Assembly (NCBI GenBank): GCA_013152945.1
Contig: JAADFL010000120.1
Span: 4,681 to 68,680 of the forward strand
Direction of reading: 5' to 3'
Origin: Deltaproteobacteria bacterium
GTDB taxonomy: Bacteria; Myxococcota_A; JAADFL01
Length of the DNA stretch: 64,000 bases
How positions within the stretch are numbered: the stretch's first letter is position 1; each line of letters starts with the position of its first letter. This document shows, piece by piece, positions 1-9,332 of this stretch. The notes under the pieces are model-generated. The model had not been told where the DNA came from and searched no databases. It worked only from the letters and a program-made list of their open reading frames with translations. Both the position numbers and the translations under genes were made by a program.

Positions 1-1
1 G

Positions 2-1333
2 ATAACGATACCATTTACATCGACTGTTGCAGGGCAGGATAAAGGCGGAGAACAGCCTACATTGGCAATTCTCGGAATAAAGGCCCTAGGTGTAGACAAA
101 TCAACCCAACGTATCCTGGTCAGACAACTAAATGCAGAAATAGGAAAGCTGGGAAAATTTCGTGTGGTGCCGTACAGGGAATATCGTTCCAAGCTGGAGA
201 TGACAAACGAGAGGGTCTTGGCTGTTTGCGGCGTCAAAGTCGCCTGTTACGTAAACGCCGGTCGAATGATGGGTGTGAACAAACTGGTAATCGGCATCAT
301 CAGCCGTCTCGGGAAATCGAGGACCATCAACCTCAAGCTTATAGATATAGGGGACGGGGTTCTTGAGAATGATGTTTCCGAGACTGTAATCGGCAAATCC
401 GAAAAGTTGATCACTGCTATTACCCAACTGGCGAGAACTCTGATAGAGTTTGTTGACGAGCTGAAGATCAGCATAGAAAACGTGAATGACGCAGTCGTTA
501 CCATTGATGGCAAGGAAGTCGGCAAAGGCGCCGATGTAATGGTTAAAAATACGCGGGTCGGCAAGCACTCGCTTCAAGTCACAAGGCCAGGGTACAGTGC
601 TCATACCCAATTCTTTTCCATCTCCTTTGGAGACAGGAAAAAAATAACCGTGGCCCTCAAACCCGTGGACGGTTTCTTGTCCATAGTTTCAAATGCACCG
701 GATGCAACGATTTTGGTGGATGGCAACAAAATGGGCACTGCTCCGATGAAGGAGTTGATAGTTTCTCCCGGAAGGCACACAATCAGACTGGAACACAGGT
801 ATTTCACCGCCTCTGAAAAAGTAGTCGATATCAAGGCCGGAACCCATCAAAGACTGACCTTCAATCTCAAGAAATTAAAGGGCAGCCTGGAAGTGACCAG
901 CGTTCCTGACGGCGCATCCGTAACCATTAAAGGTGAAGGACTGGGGGAAACGCCGCTGAACAAAGAGATCGAGGCGGGGCGATATAAGATCGGACTTGCC
1001 AAGGATGGTTTTGAACCACAGGAAAAAGAGATCGAGGTCCTCCCGGAAGGTGTCAACAGGTTTGAATTCAAGCTTACTCCCCTGGGTACCGCAAAACAGG
1101 GGGAAGAAGAAATAAACGCCAGGCCGGAAATACCTGAAAAGGCTATGCCCGAGGCGCCAAAAGAGCCTGGGAAACAGCCTTCCTTGAAAACGGCGTGGTA
1201 CGAGAAATGGTGGGTTTGGACAGCGGCGGCTGCAACAGTAGCCGTCGTTGCGGTGGCGGTGGCAGTACCCCTTTCAATGCAAGAGGGTGGAACCAACCTG
1301 CCGTCGTTCGACACCAAGGTCAAGTTGCCTTGA
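2..1333 (+). CDS. PEGA-repeat membrane protein, 5' end outside the window
   Basis: The reading frame is open from base 2, so the true start and any signal peptide lie left of the window; the TTG at 62 has no reason to be the start. Numbering from that TTG, residues 1-130 form an alpha/beta region of the kind that precedes PEGA repeats in delta-proteobacterial proteins (perhaps FlgO/TolB-like, inferred). Three PEGA-type repeats follow at about 135-200, 204-270 and 273-340, each with a V-x-I-D/K-G core and a G-x-H/Y-x-I/L-x-L strand. A Pro/Glu-rich linker and one hydrophobic segment (about 383-405) end the protein with a short tail. PEGA repeats are beta-sandwich modules of surface proteins. 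The gene lies 35 bases before the Big_5 lipoprotein gene and is probably cotranscribed with it. No enzyme motif is seen. Confidence 0.75.
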   Translation: MTIPFTSTVAGQDKGGEQPTLAILGIKALGVDKSTQRILVRQLNAEIGKLGKFRVVPYREYRSKLEMTNERVLAVCGVKVACYVNAGRMMGVNKLVIGIISRLGKSRTINLKLIDIGDGVLENDVSETVIGKSEKLITAITQLARTLIEFVDELKISIENVNDAVVTIDGKEVGKGADVMVKNTRVGKHSLQVTRPGYSAHTQFFSISFGDRKKITVALKPVDGFLSIVSNAPDATILVDGNKMGTAPMKELIVSPGRHTIRLEHRYFTASEKVVDIKAGTHQRLTFNLKKLKGSLEVTSVPDGASVTIKGEGLGETPLNKEIEAGRYKIGLAKDGFEPQEKEIEVLPEGVNRFEFKLTPLGTAKQGEEEINARPEIPEKAMPEAPKEPGKQPSLKTAWYEKWWVWTAAAATVAVVAVAVAVPLSMQEGGTNLPSFDTKVKLP

Positions 1334-1368
1334 TTTACTTGAAATCAGATAGTTCCAAGAGGTGTGAC

Positions 1369-4300
1369 ATGAAATATCATGCAATACTCGTTGTTACATT
1401 GTCGGCATTCTCTCTCGCAGGTCCCATAACAGGTTGCAGTAGTGAAAAAAAAGAAACCGCGATTATGCTGAACGTCAAGGCCAAGATGGCGGTTCCTTCC
1501 GAACTTGACCTGGTTGAATTGGAAGTCTACGACGGCCGTACAGGAGATTTGCTGGGATCGCAACAAAGGACCCCAAAATCGTCGGAAGCCACCAACGACT
1601 ATAGGCGTATTTGGAGTGTTGCAATAGTGGCCGGTTCGCCTGAAAAGTATCCCGAGGGAGTGGATATCTTTGTAAAAGGAAGCCATGGCGGACAAGAGGT
1701 TTCTTCTGCAGGAGCGAGAAAGACATTCCTAATCGGAGGAATCGTTTACCAAACCATAAACCTTGTTGCAGGCAACTCGGCACCGCATATAGTTTCCACC
1801 ACGCCTAAACCCGGTGAGACAGGAGTAGACCTCATGGTCGTCCCTACCGCTGTTTTCAACGCACCAATGGCCCAGGGGGGCAGCGGCATAGCCGAAGCAT
1901 TCGTCCTGGAGGATGACAAGGGGTCTGTAGTGCAGGGCAAGGTCAGCCTCTCACAAGACGGCCAGGACCTGGCATTCAAACCGGATAAACCGCTTGAACG
2001 AAACACAAAATATCACGCTACGATCAGGGCCGGCAACCTGGACGGCCGGCCGTATTTGGTGCTTGCCAAAGATGGGAAAACCGGCTTGGCTTACTCCTAT
2101 ACATGGAGCTTCGACACCGGGGATACACTGGCGGTCGTCAGCACCACTCCTGCTGACGGTCAACAAGGCGTTCCCACGAACGAGGATGTTACAATTGAAT
2201 TCGATCGGGACTTGGATTCAGGCTCGATTAATCAAGACACGATAAAGGTTGTAGCCGGTCAGACCGGTGTGAGTGGTTCCGTTGCCTTGCAGGGCACACG
2301 AAAGCTTGTGTTTACTCCTGAATCCGGCCTGGTGGAAAATGCCACACATATAGTCACGGTTTCATCATCAATAAAAGCCAAGGACAAAAGCACGTTGAAG
2401 GATGATTACGTGTTTTCATTCACTACCAAGGGAGAGGCTCCGAAGATTGCCGGAACCAACCCAGAGGATGGAGACAAGAATGTATCACCGAGCACAAGCA
2501 TAACAGTCGAATTCACCGAACCCATGGACAAGGTGTCAGTCCAGGATGCCCTGAGCGTAAACGAGGTCGGTGTCGGTGAGGTCCAAGGTGATATTACCTA
2601 CAAGGAAGACCCTTTCACCATGGAGTTCAGGCCCAAACAGCCTTTGAACGAGGGCTCGCTGGTACAGGTTACCATAAGCAAGGCAGCAAAAGACCTCTCC
2701 GGATTGCCCTTGGCAAAAGATTATACCTTCTCGTTCACAGTTGGTACAGGGCCTGCAATCATTTCCACCAAACCCGGACCGGATGAATATGATGTGCCTC
2801 TGGACACTGTTATCAAGGCCGCTTTTGACCGGGATATGAATGGAGATACCATCAAGGATACCAGCTTCCAGGTTACCTGTTCGGATAAGCCGGTAGGCGG
2901 CTTGGTAACATATTTGCCCCAAACCAGGGAAGCTTCTTTCACACCCGGGGAAGACCTGCCGGAAAATATAGAGTGCACGGCTCTCCTGACCACCGCCGTT
3001 CAAGATTCAATGGGAATCCCTTTACTTGCCGACTATTCATGGTCTTTCCACACCAGGATGATTCCTCCCATGGTAATCGAAACCGACCCCCCGAACGGAA
3101 GCATGGATGTTCCTCTGTCCACCAGGTCTATTACAGTCAAGTTCAGCGAGAAGCTGGACAAGAGTTCGGTTACCAAATCGGCGATAAGAGTTACCGATCA
3201 TGGAATGTCCGAATCAGCAACAGCCTCTTTACAGGGCTCGGGTGATGCAGTGACGTTGACTTTCACCAAGGATCTTGCTCCAGGTCGAACATACTTCATT
3301 GAGGTGAGTGATGAAATCAAGGATATGCAAGGGGTTCCCCTGGCCACACCTTATATCGGAATTTTTTCCACTGTTGCCAAGCCGGATATACTCTATTTTT
3401 CACCCACCCCGTTTACCTCGAACGTTCCCTACAATAAATCAATCGAGGTGGGCTTTGCGAGCCGAATGGACAAGAATTCGTTCCAATTGACCAAGTCACC
3501 GGATAGTCCAAAGAGCGTAACAGTTTTGAAAGGTGATGGAACATTGGTGGATGTTTCGATGAACTATTATTCTTCACCGAGAAATTTACACATAGTTATG
3601 CCGGGTTCCGGTACCATGGACCGAAAACAAAGGTATACATTTCTCCTCGACGGCAGGTTGATTAGTGATGAAAACGGGGAAAGATCCGATATAGTCCATT
3701 CGTTCACCTTTCTAGTGGGAGATCAAAAGGATGACAATGCGCCGCGTCTGCTCGGAAGCGAGCCGAAAAACAATGACACGCAGGTCCCGTTGAGTAAAAC
3801 CATGTTCCTGTTGTTTTCAGAACCAATCGAGCCCATAACCGCTACTGCACTGAATATTGCACTGCGAAAGCAGGGAGAAACAAGCCAACTGGCACGTACC
3901 ATCCGATATGTAGGAAACAATGCAGTGATGATTGTACCGAAGTCAACACTGGAACCCGGCACCACCTATCATATCACAGTTGGGAAGGGTGTCCGGGACT
4001 TGAGCGGAAATCAACTTGAAAACGCTGCCGACATAAGCTTCAAGACCATTGAGTCCGATCCGACTCCTCCAAACCTTGCCGGAACCTATCCTCCTCCCGG
4101 AAGCACTGATTTACCTTCCAATTCGAGCGTAGTGCTTTTCTTCGACAAACCAGTGGTAAAAACTTCAGTGCGAATTTCCGCGGAAGCGGGAGAAACCAAA
4201 ATCACGGGCAGTGTCAACACTGCTTACTATAATATGATGGTGGTATTCACTCCAGACAGTGATTGGCCTCCAGGCAAGCAGGTGACGCTGTTCGTCGAAC

Positions 4301-5925
4301 CTGGAATCAGGGATGTGGATGGCAACCAATCGACTGACAGGATTACGGCCACGTTTTTCACTTCAAATGGTACGAAAGACACGGTCGCACCGCTCATTTC
4401 CATGAGCACGCCGAAGAATGATGACAGGGATATCCCTCCAGGCACATCCATTTCCCTTGTATTCAATAAAGTCCTGGATTTCACTACCCTGCATCTCTTC
4501 GACAAGTTCGACATAACTATCAGAAAAGAAAGAACCGGCACGAAAATACCGTGCTATGCCTCTTTTGATTTCGATACGAACAAGTTGGAAATAGTTCCCC
4601 AAATTCTCCTGGAAGGAGGAGAGAAGTATATTGTCGAGTTACCAAGCACGGTCAAAGACTTGGCAGGCAATTTGATTACAGTGGGAGATGGAAAAAACCG
4701 GATTGCTTTCACTGTCGACGACCAAAAACCCCATGTGATTGAAACCGTGCCTGGAGATATGCAGGACATGGGGCCTGCTGACCCAATACAGGCCAGATTC
4801 GATGAAGACATGAAAAGTCATTCCCTGAACCTTTTGAACTTCTTTATTTGGAAAGACGGTGACGACATGTCGAAACTGATTCCGGGTGCTGTAGGTTATT
4901 CGCATGACACCATGTTGGCGGTACTTCAGCCTGCAATTCCTCTCGATCCCGGCAATTACAACATAATCCTCAAGAATTCAGTAACAGACCTGGCAGGGAA
5001 TGCCATAACCGCCAATACAGCTCTGGGTTACGGGTGGAGTGTTACAGTCAAGAGCGGTGGGTTGTGGGTAACCGACATCACTCCGTCCGCAGGATCGGTT
5101 CTGGGACCGGATGACATGGACCAGAGCATAAAGGTACGGTTCAACAAGGACTTGAACACCACAACCATTCAAAACAACTTCAAAGTAATAAACGCCAACT
5201 CAGTCAAGGTTCCAGGTACCACAACTTACAGTGACAGGGATTATTCCATAGTATTCATCCCTGATTCGGGGTGGGAATACGAACAGACATATAGGGTGTC
5301 CATCGGCACCGGCCTAGAGGCTTCAGACGGGGACAAGCTGGATGTTTCCTTTAATTCATCGTTCAAGACAGTAAAGATATTGTTCCAGGATGACATGGAG
5401 GGTGACACGAACGATTGGAGTCAATCCGGCAGGCGTACGGATCTGAATACCTGGAAGATAAAAGAAGATGACCTTGGAGGAGGAAACGGTGATAATAACA
5501 ACGTATGGGCTGTCGAGCCTAATACCCTGGGAGGAAACGATTATATCAGGCCCTGCCTTCCGAGTGGAGCGCCGGACGAGAGCATATCGCTGTACTCTCC
5601 TTCTTTCCAGGTGCCTCTGGAAATCAATACCGTGTTCCTGCGTTTCGATCACAAGTTTGAGATAAACCAAGTCGACTCGGCAGAGGTGCAGGCGATCAAG
5701 AAAGGAGGGACACAGATTCCAATAACATTGGTACAACCTTTCAATGGAAAAAGTAACGGTTATACGAATGTCGAAGTGCAGGTGGACAACGTGGGAGGAG
5801 TTTCCGGCTCTGATTTTGAGCTTTCTTTAAGGTTCAAGTTCAACATAGACGGACAAAGAACGAGTTCATGTGATCCGACAGGATTTGGATGGCGCGTGGA
5901 CAATGTAATGGTGTACGGGTACTAG
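1369..5925 (+). CDS. Large lipoprotein with 11 Big_5 (SbsA Ig-like) repeats
   Basis: The start is ATG 1369 with AGAGGTG just upstream; an in-frame extension exists upstream but lacks a signal sequence. The 1518-residue product starts with a lipoprotein signal ending in the lipobox I-T-G-C, so it should be lipid-anchored. Eleven tandem Ig-like modules follow. Each opens with a pattern such as P-x-V-x-S-T-x-P-x-x-G-x-x-x-V-P, then F-x-x-x-M-D, and closes with D-x-x-G near a Y-x-F-x-F strand. This is the Big_5/SbsA Ig-like family. The last 180 or so residues differ, with a Gly/Asn-rich stretch and jelly-roll-like strands ending G-W-R-V-D-N-V, resembling MAM or immune-inhibitor-A-type C-terminal domains. 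The likely role is a long rod at the cell surface; the ligand is unknown. Confidence 0.85.
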   Translation: MKYHAILVVTLSAFSLAGPITGCSSEKKETAIMLNVKAKMAVPSELDLVELEVYDGRTGDLLGSQQRTPKSSEATNDYRRIWSVAIVAGSPEKYPEGVDIFVKGSHGGQEVSSAGARKTFLIGGIVYQTINLVAGNSAPHIVSTTPKPGETGVDLMVVPTAVFNAPMAQGGSGIAEAFVLEDDKGSVVQGKVSLSQDGQDLAFKPDKPLERNTKYHATIRAGNLDGRPYLVLAKDGKTGLAYSYTWSFDTGDTLAVVSTTPADGQQGVPTNEDVTIEFDRDLDSGSINQDTIKVVAGQTGVSGSVALQGTRKLVFTPESGLVENATHIVTVSSSIKAKDKSTLKDDYVFSFTTKGEAPKIAGTNPEDGDKNVSPSTSITVEFTEPMDKVSVQDALSVNEVGVGEVQGDITYKEDPFTMEFRPKQPLNEGSLVQVTISKAAKDLSGLPLAKDYTFSFTVGTGPAIISTKPGPDEYDVPLDTVIKAAFDRDMNGDTIKDTSFQVTCSDKPVGGLVTYLPQTREASFTPGEDLPENIECTALLTTAVQDSMGIPLLADYSWSFHTRMIPPMVIETDPPNGSMDVPLSTRSITVKFSEKLDKSSVTKSAIRVTDHGMSESATASLQGSGDAVTLTFTKDLAPGRTYFIEVSDEIKDMQGVPLATPYIGIFSTVAKPDILYFSPTPFTSNVPYNKSIEVGFASRMDKNSFQLTKSPDSPKSVTVLKGDGTLVDVSMNYYSSPRNLHIVMPGSGTMDRKQRYTFLLDGRLISDENGERSDIVHSFTFLVGDQKDDNAPRLLGSEPKNNDTQVPLSKTMFLLFSEPIEPITATALNIALRKQGETSQLARTIRYVGNNAVMIVPKSTLEPGTTYHITVGKGVRDLSGNQLENAADISFKTIESDPTPPNLAGTYPPPGSTDLPSNSSVVLFFDKPVVKTSVRISAEAGETKITGSVNTAYYNMMVVFTPDSDWPPGKQVTLFVEPGIRDVDGNQSTDRITATFFTSNGTKDTVAPLISMSTPKNDDRDIPPGTSISLVFNKVLDFTTLHLFDKFDITIRKERTGTKIPCYASFDFDTNKLEIVPQILLEGGEKYIVELPSTVKDLAGNLITVGDGKNRIAFTVDDQKPHVIETVPGDMQDMGPADPIQARFDEDMKSHSLNLLNFFIWKDGDDMSKLIPGAVGYSHDTMLAVLQPAIPLDPGNYNIILKNSVTDLAGNAITANTALGYGWSVTVKSGGLWVTDITPSAGSVLGPDDMDQSIKVRFNKDLNTTTIQNNFKVINANSVKVPGTTTYSDRDYSIVFIPDSGWEYEQTYRVSIGTGLEASDGDKLDVSFNSSFKTVKILFQDDMEGDTNDWSQSGRRTDLNTWKIKEDDLGGGNGDNNNVWAVEPNTLGGNDYIRPCLPSGAPDESISLYSPSFQVPLEINTVFLRFDHKFEINQVDSAEVQAIKKGGTQIPITLVQPFNGKSNGYTNVEVQVDNVGGVSGSDFELSLRFKFNIDGQRTSSCDPTGFGWRVDNVMVYGY

Positions 5926-5981
5926 ACCTGTCTTCACCACTGACGATTTCAAGAGAGCATGACTCGATTCGATTAGGCTGG

Positions 5982-6000
5982 GTTGATTGACCGAATCAAC
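5982..6000. other. Perfect 7-bp inverted repeat between convergent genes
   Basis: GTTGATT, a 5-base spacer, and AATCAAC lie 57 bases after the Big_5 gene stop and before the convergent small secreted gene. There is no T-run on either side, so it is a weak candidate for a termination or pausing hairpin. The rest of 5926-6165 shows no gene. Confidence 0.25.
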
Positions 6001-6165
6001 TGAATTACGAACAAGATTGCAAATTCTGTCAAGTGCTGGCAATAATACATCGTTTCTTGTAATTAAAGCCCTTCCAATTAAACCAAACGATAACAACGTG
6101 TCATTCCCTGGGCGAAATTCAAGGAGTACTTGTAATTTCCTGTGAATTACGAAGCGAACCAGGGG

Positions 6166-6675
6166 TTATTTAAGCAGAAATGTTCCCTGTGCCAGCACGT
6201 CCGCTATCCTGCGTTTCTTGTGTACCCTGACAACCCTCATCAGAATCTTCTGGCCTTGCTCAAAATCATCGGTGTCCAAAACCACCTTATCCACTACCTT
6301 ACGGGTCGAGGGCTTTGCATCTATTTGCAATATGGTCTGTGGCTTCTCATTGCCTGGATCTTTCGTGACATCAATAAAATAGAGCTGTAACGAACGAACC
6401 TTGGCCCTGCCGTTGAGCAATGCATGAAAATAAATCGTCCACTCTTCATCCTTGCTCATCTTGAACTCTGTCTTGTTGTGCTTCTCAAAGTACTTGAACC
6501 GGGCTTTCCGGCTCTTGAAACTCTTGGCAACCGGCTTGTCGGAAAACATGATGGTGCCTGTTTCTCCGAGTCTGGGCCCCTTGTTTTCCTTTTGTGCCTT
6601 TTTTGCCTGGCAAGGGACTGATAAAAGGAGAAATGCTCCCAGAACCAACAGTGGATTTCTAACTACTTGTTTCAT
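6166..6675 (-). CDS. Small secreted protein of unknown function
   Basis: The 169-residue product starts with a clear Sec signal (K-Q-V-V-R-N, hydrophobic core, S-V-P-C-Q-A then K-K). The Cys is before, not after, the probable cleavage site, so lipidation is unlikely. The mature part is very basic, with a K/R-rich stretch around residues 50-75 and several beta-strand-like segments. I do not recognise the family. The start ATG has an excellent Shine-Dalgarno (GGGAGGAC), and this element sits in a duplicated segment (6681-6720). It follows the kinase and GH84 genes on the same strand but has a 111-base gap and a possible promoter of its own. Confidence 0.7.
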   Translation of the reverse strand: MKQVVRNPLLVLGAFLLLSVPCQAKKAQKENKGPRLGETGTIMFSDKPVAKSFKSRKARFKYFEKHNKTEFKMSKDEEWTIYFHALLNGRAKVRSLQLYFIDVTKDPGNEKPQTILQIDAKPSTRKVVDKVVLDTDDFEQGQKILMRVVRVHKKRRIADVLAQGTFLLK

Positions 6676-6680
6676 TTTAT

Positions 6681-6720
6681 GTCCTCCCGGACTCTTTTCT
6701 TTGTCCTCCCGGACTCTTTG
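6681..6720. repeat. 22-bp tandem duplication carrying the Shine-Dalgarno
   Basis: The segment GTCCTCCCGGACTCTTTT (plus strand) occurs at 6681-6698 and again, with one change at its end, at 6703-6720. Read on the minus strand, each copy contains a GGGAGGAC ribosome-binding sequence, so the leader of the small secreted gene has two, 22 bases apart. Only the proximal one is correctly spaced for ATG 6675. Confidence 0.8.
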
Positions 6721-6729
6721 TACTTTAAA

Positions 6730-6759
6730 AACCTAGTCCTGCACTATATTACATGTCAA
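6730..6759 (-). promoter_or_regulatory. Candidate promoter of the small secreted gene
   Basis: On the minus strand TTGACA (6754-6759) is followed after 18 bases by TAGGTT (6730-6735). The -35 box is perfect and the -10 is poor (3 of 6). It would give a leader of roughly 50 bases that includes the duplicated Shine-Dalgarno segment. Confidence 0.35.
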
Positions 6760-6786
6760 GCAGGTGCCGCATTTTTTGTAAATTTG

Positions 6787-9330
6787 TCATTTTTGCCTCC
6801 TTGCCACAATGATCCGGGAAATCAACAATGCTGCCAAAATAAAAGCTCCTGCCAAAAGCACCGGCATTATGAAATCCTTCCTGCCTGATGCCTTGACTTC
6901 ACCGGGTAAAATATCGATGGTTCGGAAAGCGTAATCGACCAGTTGTCCGCACTTGACCACCAACGCCATTCTGAATTCACCGGTACGAACAGGTGTCCAT
7001 CGAACGACCCGATCTCTCCCGGGTTTTGCTTTGGGAGGACCCAAGAAATGCAACTTGCAATCATCCACATTTGAATCTGTTTCCATTCGGATATTCAGTC
7101 GCCGACCTGCAATGGAATATGCAGGTAGTTTCAGTCGGACCCGCAAGTACGGCTCACCACCTTTATCTTTGGGCCTTGGTGAATTCTCCCTGGCGCCTGA
7201 ATCATGCGCCTGCTTGACAAGGCGCAGCAAGAATTCATGACCAACGTGCCAGGAGCTGTTTTCTATAGCTTTCAATTTATTATCGATATTTTTTAATTTC
7301 GCATCTCCATCCGGGTTAAGCAAATAAGCGATAAGCCCGGCTCCCAAACGTGCCACATCTGATACGATAATTGCCGCCGGCTCCAGATCGTCTTCCATAT
7401 CTGTGGAGAGATTCGAATTGTATATGCATGTTCCGGATCTCCAAGCTGTTGCAAACATCTCCATCAGCTTGAATCCTTGTCTGGATGCATCTTGTTGCCT
7501 TTTTTCATCCAATGAACGTAAAAACACGCTCGTCAACCTGGATATTTCAGATGAATCCGGAGAGTTCGTGGTTACCCGTTCGCTTCCTGTAAAAAAGGAT
7601 GCGAGATGAGCCAGGCATTTTCTTTCAGGCCCGCCAAGTTCGAGTTGTACAGCCCGGTTGAAAACTGCCTGTGGCTCATACTCCTCAGGATCGAATAAAT
7701 ATTCCGAGTACGCCCGAAGTGGAATCCTGGATGCAGCCGCCTGGATCATGGGATTTACGAGAAAACCTGAAACAATGTTAAACAGGTTCTTATCCCTGCC
7801 CGTAATAGCCCCCAGATACAAATTCCCTTTTTTGCCGACATCGTTCACCGGGTAGTTGTCCCAAATTATCACTCTCCTGCCGCCGATGAGTTTACGAAGC
7901 CAGGCAATATCATCTACCCGAATCTCCCGTGAAAAAACATTTGGCCCGGTCCAGGCAACCGGCACATCGACAGGAATTTTGGCAAGGGCCCTCAAGTAGT
8001 CTTTTTCTTTCTGTTCAAGGGATGAAGGAGTACCGGAATAGACCGTTGGAACAAAAAAGAACAAAGAACCAGGGCCTGCCCTGTCTGTAATAACGCCTTT
8101 CATGTAACGGACCAGCCTGGCATGTGCGGTTCCAAGAGTTTCATCCGGCTTCTTTGGTATGTCATCCAGCAGCAGGCCGAAATTCTTGTAGCCGATGTCG
8201 GCCATAACATCTATTTTGTACTTCAGCAGTTCGATGTCTCTTTTTGAGTCCGGATCCAGGGTCAACCCTGGAGAAATCGTATAGGCTACCCTGATGCCGA
8301 GTCTGGAACCTGTCGAGAGAATCTCGGCAAAGCGCTCCTTTTCCTTCAAGGAAAGCGTTGCTGTCCAGTCTTGCCTGTGCCGGGGATCGTCTTTCGGAGC
8401 ATATGCATAGAAGTTGAATCCCATCCCCGCCATTGCACTAAGCAAGGCCAGCCGATGTAACCTCGGCCATGGTCTCCCATAGAAGCCTTCTACTACACCT
8501 CTTATGGGAAAAGCCGGGGTCAGACGCGGCAGGGCACGCTGAACCAGCCTTGGACCGCATTCTATCTTTTTCCCGTCAAATCCTACTGCAACAACTGCAA
8601 GTTCATAACCCGTAGGCTTACATGCGATTGGAGGTTTCAAAACTACATGATTGGTTCTGGGAATCAACAAGAGCGATGCCGCTGACGGGGTAAAACCCGA
8701 ATCCCTGGACCTGTGTAATTCCATGTGGTGGACCCTGGAAAAGTCCGGTTTCGGCCAATCCAAGAGTATCGAACCGTCACCCAGATTCTTGCTCGAAATG
8801 TTTATCGGCCTCGGCGGACCGCTTCCGTGCCCGAAAACCTTTGCCTCAAGTAAATGAACATCCTTGCCGGGATTCCTGGTCGCTATCTCTATGTATCCAA
8901 CCCTGGGTCCGGCAAGTTCTATTTGCATTTTATCTTTACCCTTGGCCCTGGCCAGCAAAGCGAGATTCCGTGGATCCATTCCGGCGGAAATACTGCATCC
9001 ATGTGCAGGCGGTTGTTTCCAGACAAGCTCGATACGGTCCGGGAAAAAACCCATCGGCGTAAAATTGGTAAAATCGAATATTATCGCCTGCCTGCCCTTT
9101 TCAGGCACAGCCCACCCAGTGGAAAGATCCTGGTCCCGAACAGCAGGCGGACCATCTTTTTCATACGAGCGCACCAGGCCCAATGTATCCGCGCCCATTA
9201 TCCCCGAGACCTTGATTCTACAGAACAGCGCCAGGTTTAATCCTTCCTGGTGGGCCGAAGAAGAAAAAGGCCAAAGGGCCAATGCTATCCACAAGACATG
9301 TCTGACCCGGAAAATCTTATTGTCTGCCAA
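6787..9330 (-). CDS. Membrane-anchored GH84-family beta-N-acetylglucosaminidase
   Basis: The 847-residue protein has the glycoside hydrolase 84 (NagJ / O-GlcNAcase) signature: R-G-V-V-E-G-F-Y-G-R-P-W at 277-288, N-F-Y-A-Y-A-P-K-D-D-P at about 305-315, and the catalytic Asp pair in G-L-L-L-D-D-I-P (D389, D390). GH84 enzymes remove beta-linked GlcNAc by substrate-assisted catalysis through that pair. An N-terminal signal (residues 8-26) is followed by a beta-rich region (about 30-270) with a discoidin-like and an FN3-like part. The C-terminus has one hydrophobic segment and a basic tail, so the enzyme should face outward, held at the membrane. The start is TTG 9330, two bases after the kinase stop, with GGAG upstream, so translation is probably coupled to the kinase. 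Confidence 0.85.
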   Translation of the reverse strand: MADNKIFRVRHVLWIALALWPFSSSAHQEGLNLALFCRIKVSGIMGADTLGLVRSYEKDGPPAVRDQDLSTGWAVPEKGRQAIIFDFTNFTPMGFFPDRIELVWKQPPAHGCSISAGMDPRNLALLARAKGKDKMQIELAGPRVGYIEIATRNPGKDVHLLEAKVFGHGSGPPRPINISSKNLGDGSILLDWPKPDFSRVHHMELHRSRDSGFTPSAASLLLIPRTNHVVLKPPIACKPTGYELAVVAVGFDGKKIECGPRLVQRALPRLTPAFPIRGVVEGFYGRPWPRLHRLALLSAMAGMGFNFYAYAPKDDPRHRQDWTATLSLKEKERFAEILSTGSRLGIRVAYTISPGLTLDPDSKRDIELLKYKIDVMADIGYKNFGLLLDDIPKKPDETLGTAHARLVRYMKGVITDRAGPGSLFFFVPTVYSGTPSSLEQKEKDYLRALAKIPVDVPVAWTGPNVFSREIRVDDIAWLRKLIGGRRVIIWDNYPVNDVGKKGNLYLGAITGRDKNLFNIVSGFLVNPMIQAAASRIPLRAYSEYLFDPEEYEPQAVFNRAVQLELGGPERKCLAHLASFFTGSERVTTNSPDSSEISRLTSVFLRSLDEKRQQDASRQGFKLMEMFATAWRSGTCIYNSNLSTDMEDDLEPAAIIVSDVARLGAGLIAYLLNPDGDAKLKNIDNKLKAIENSSWHVGHEFLLRLVKQAHDSGARENSPRPKDKGGEPYLRVRLKLPAYSIAGRRLNIRMETDSNVDDCKLHFLGPPKAKPGRDRVVRWTPVRTGEFRMALVVKCGQLVDYAFRTIDILPGEVKASGRKDFIMPVLLAGAFILAALLISRIIVARRQK

Positions 9331-9332
9331 TC

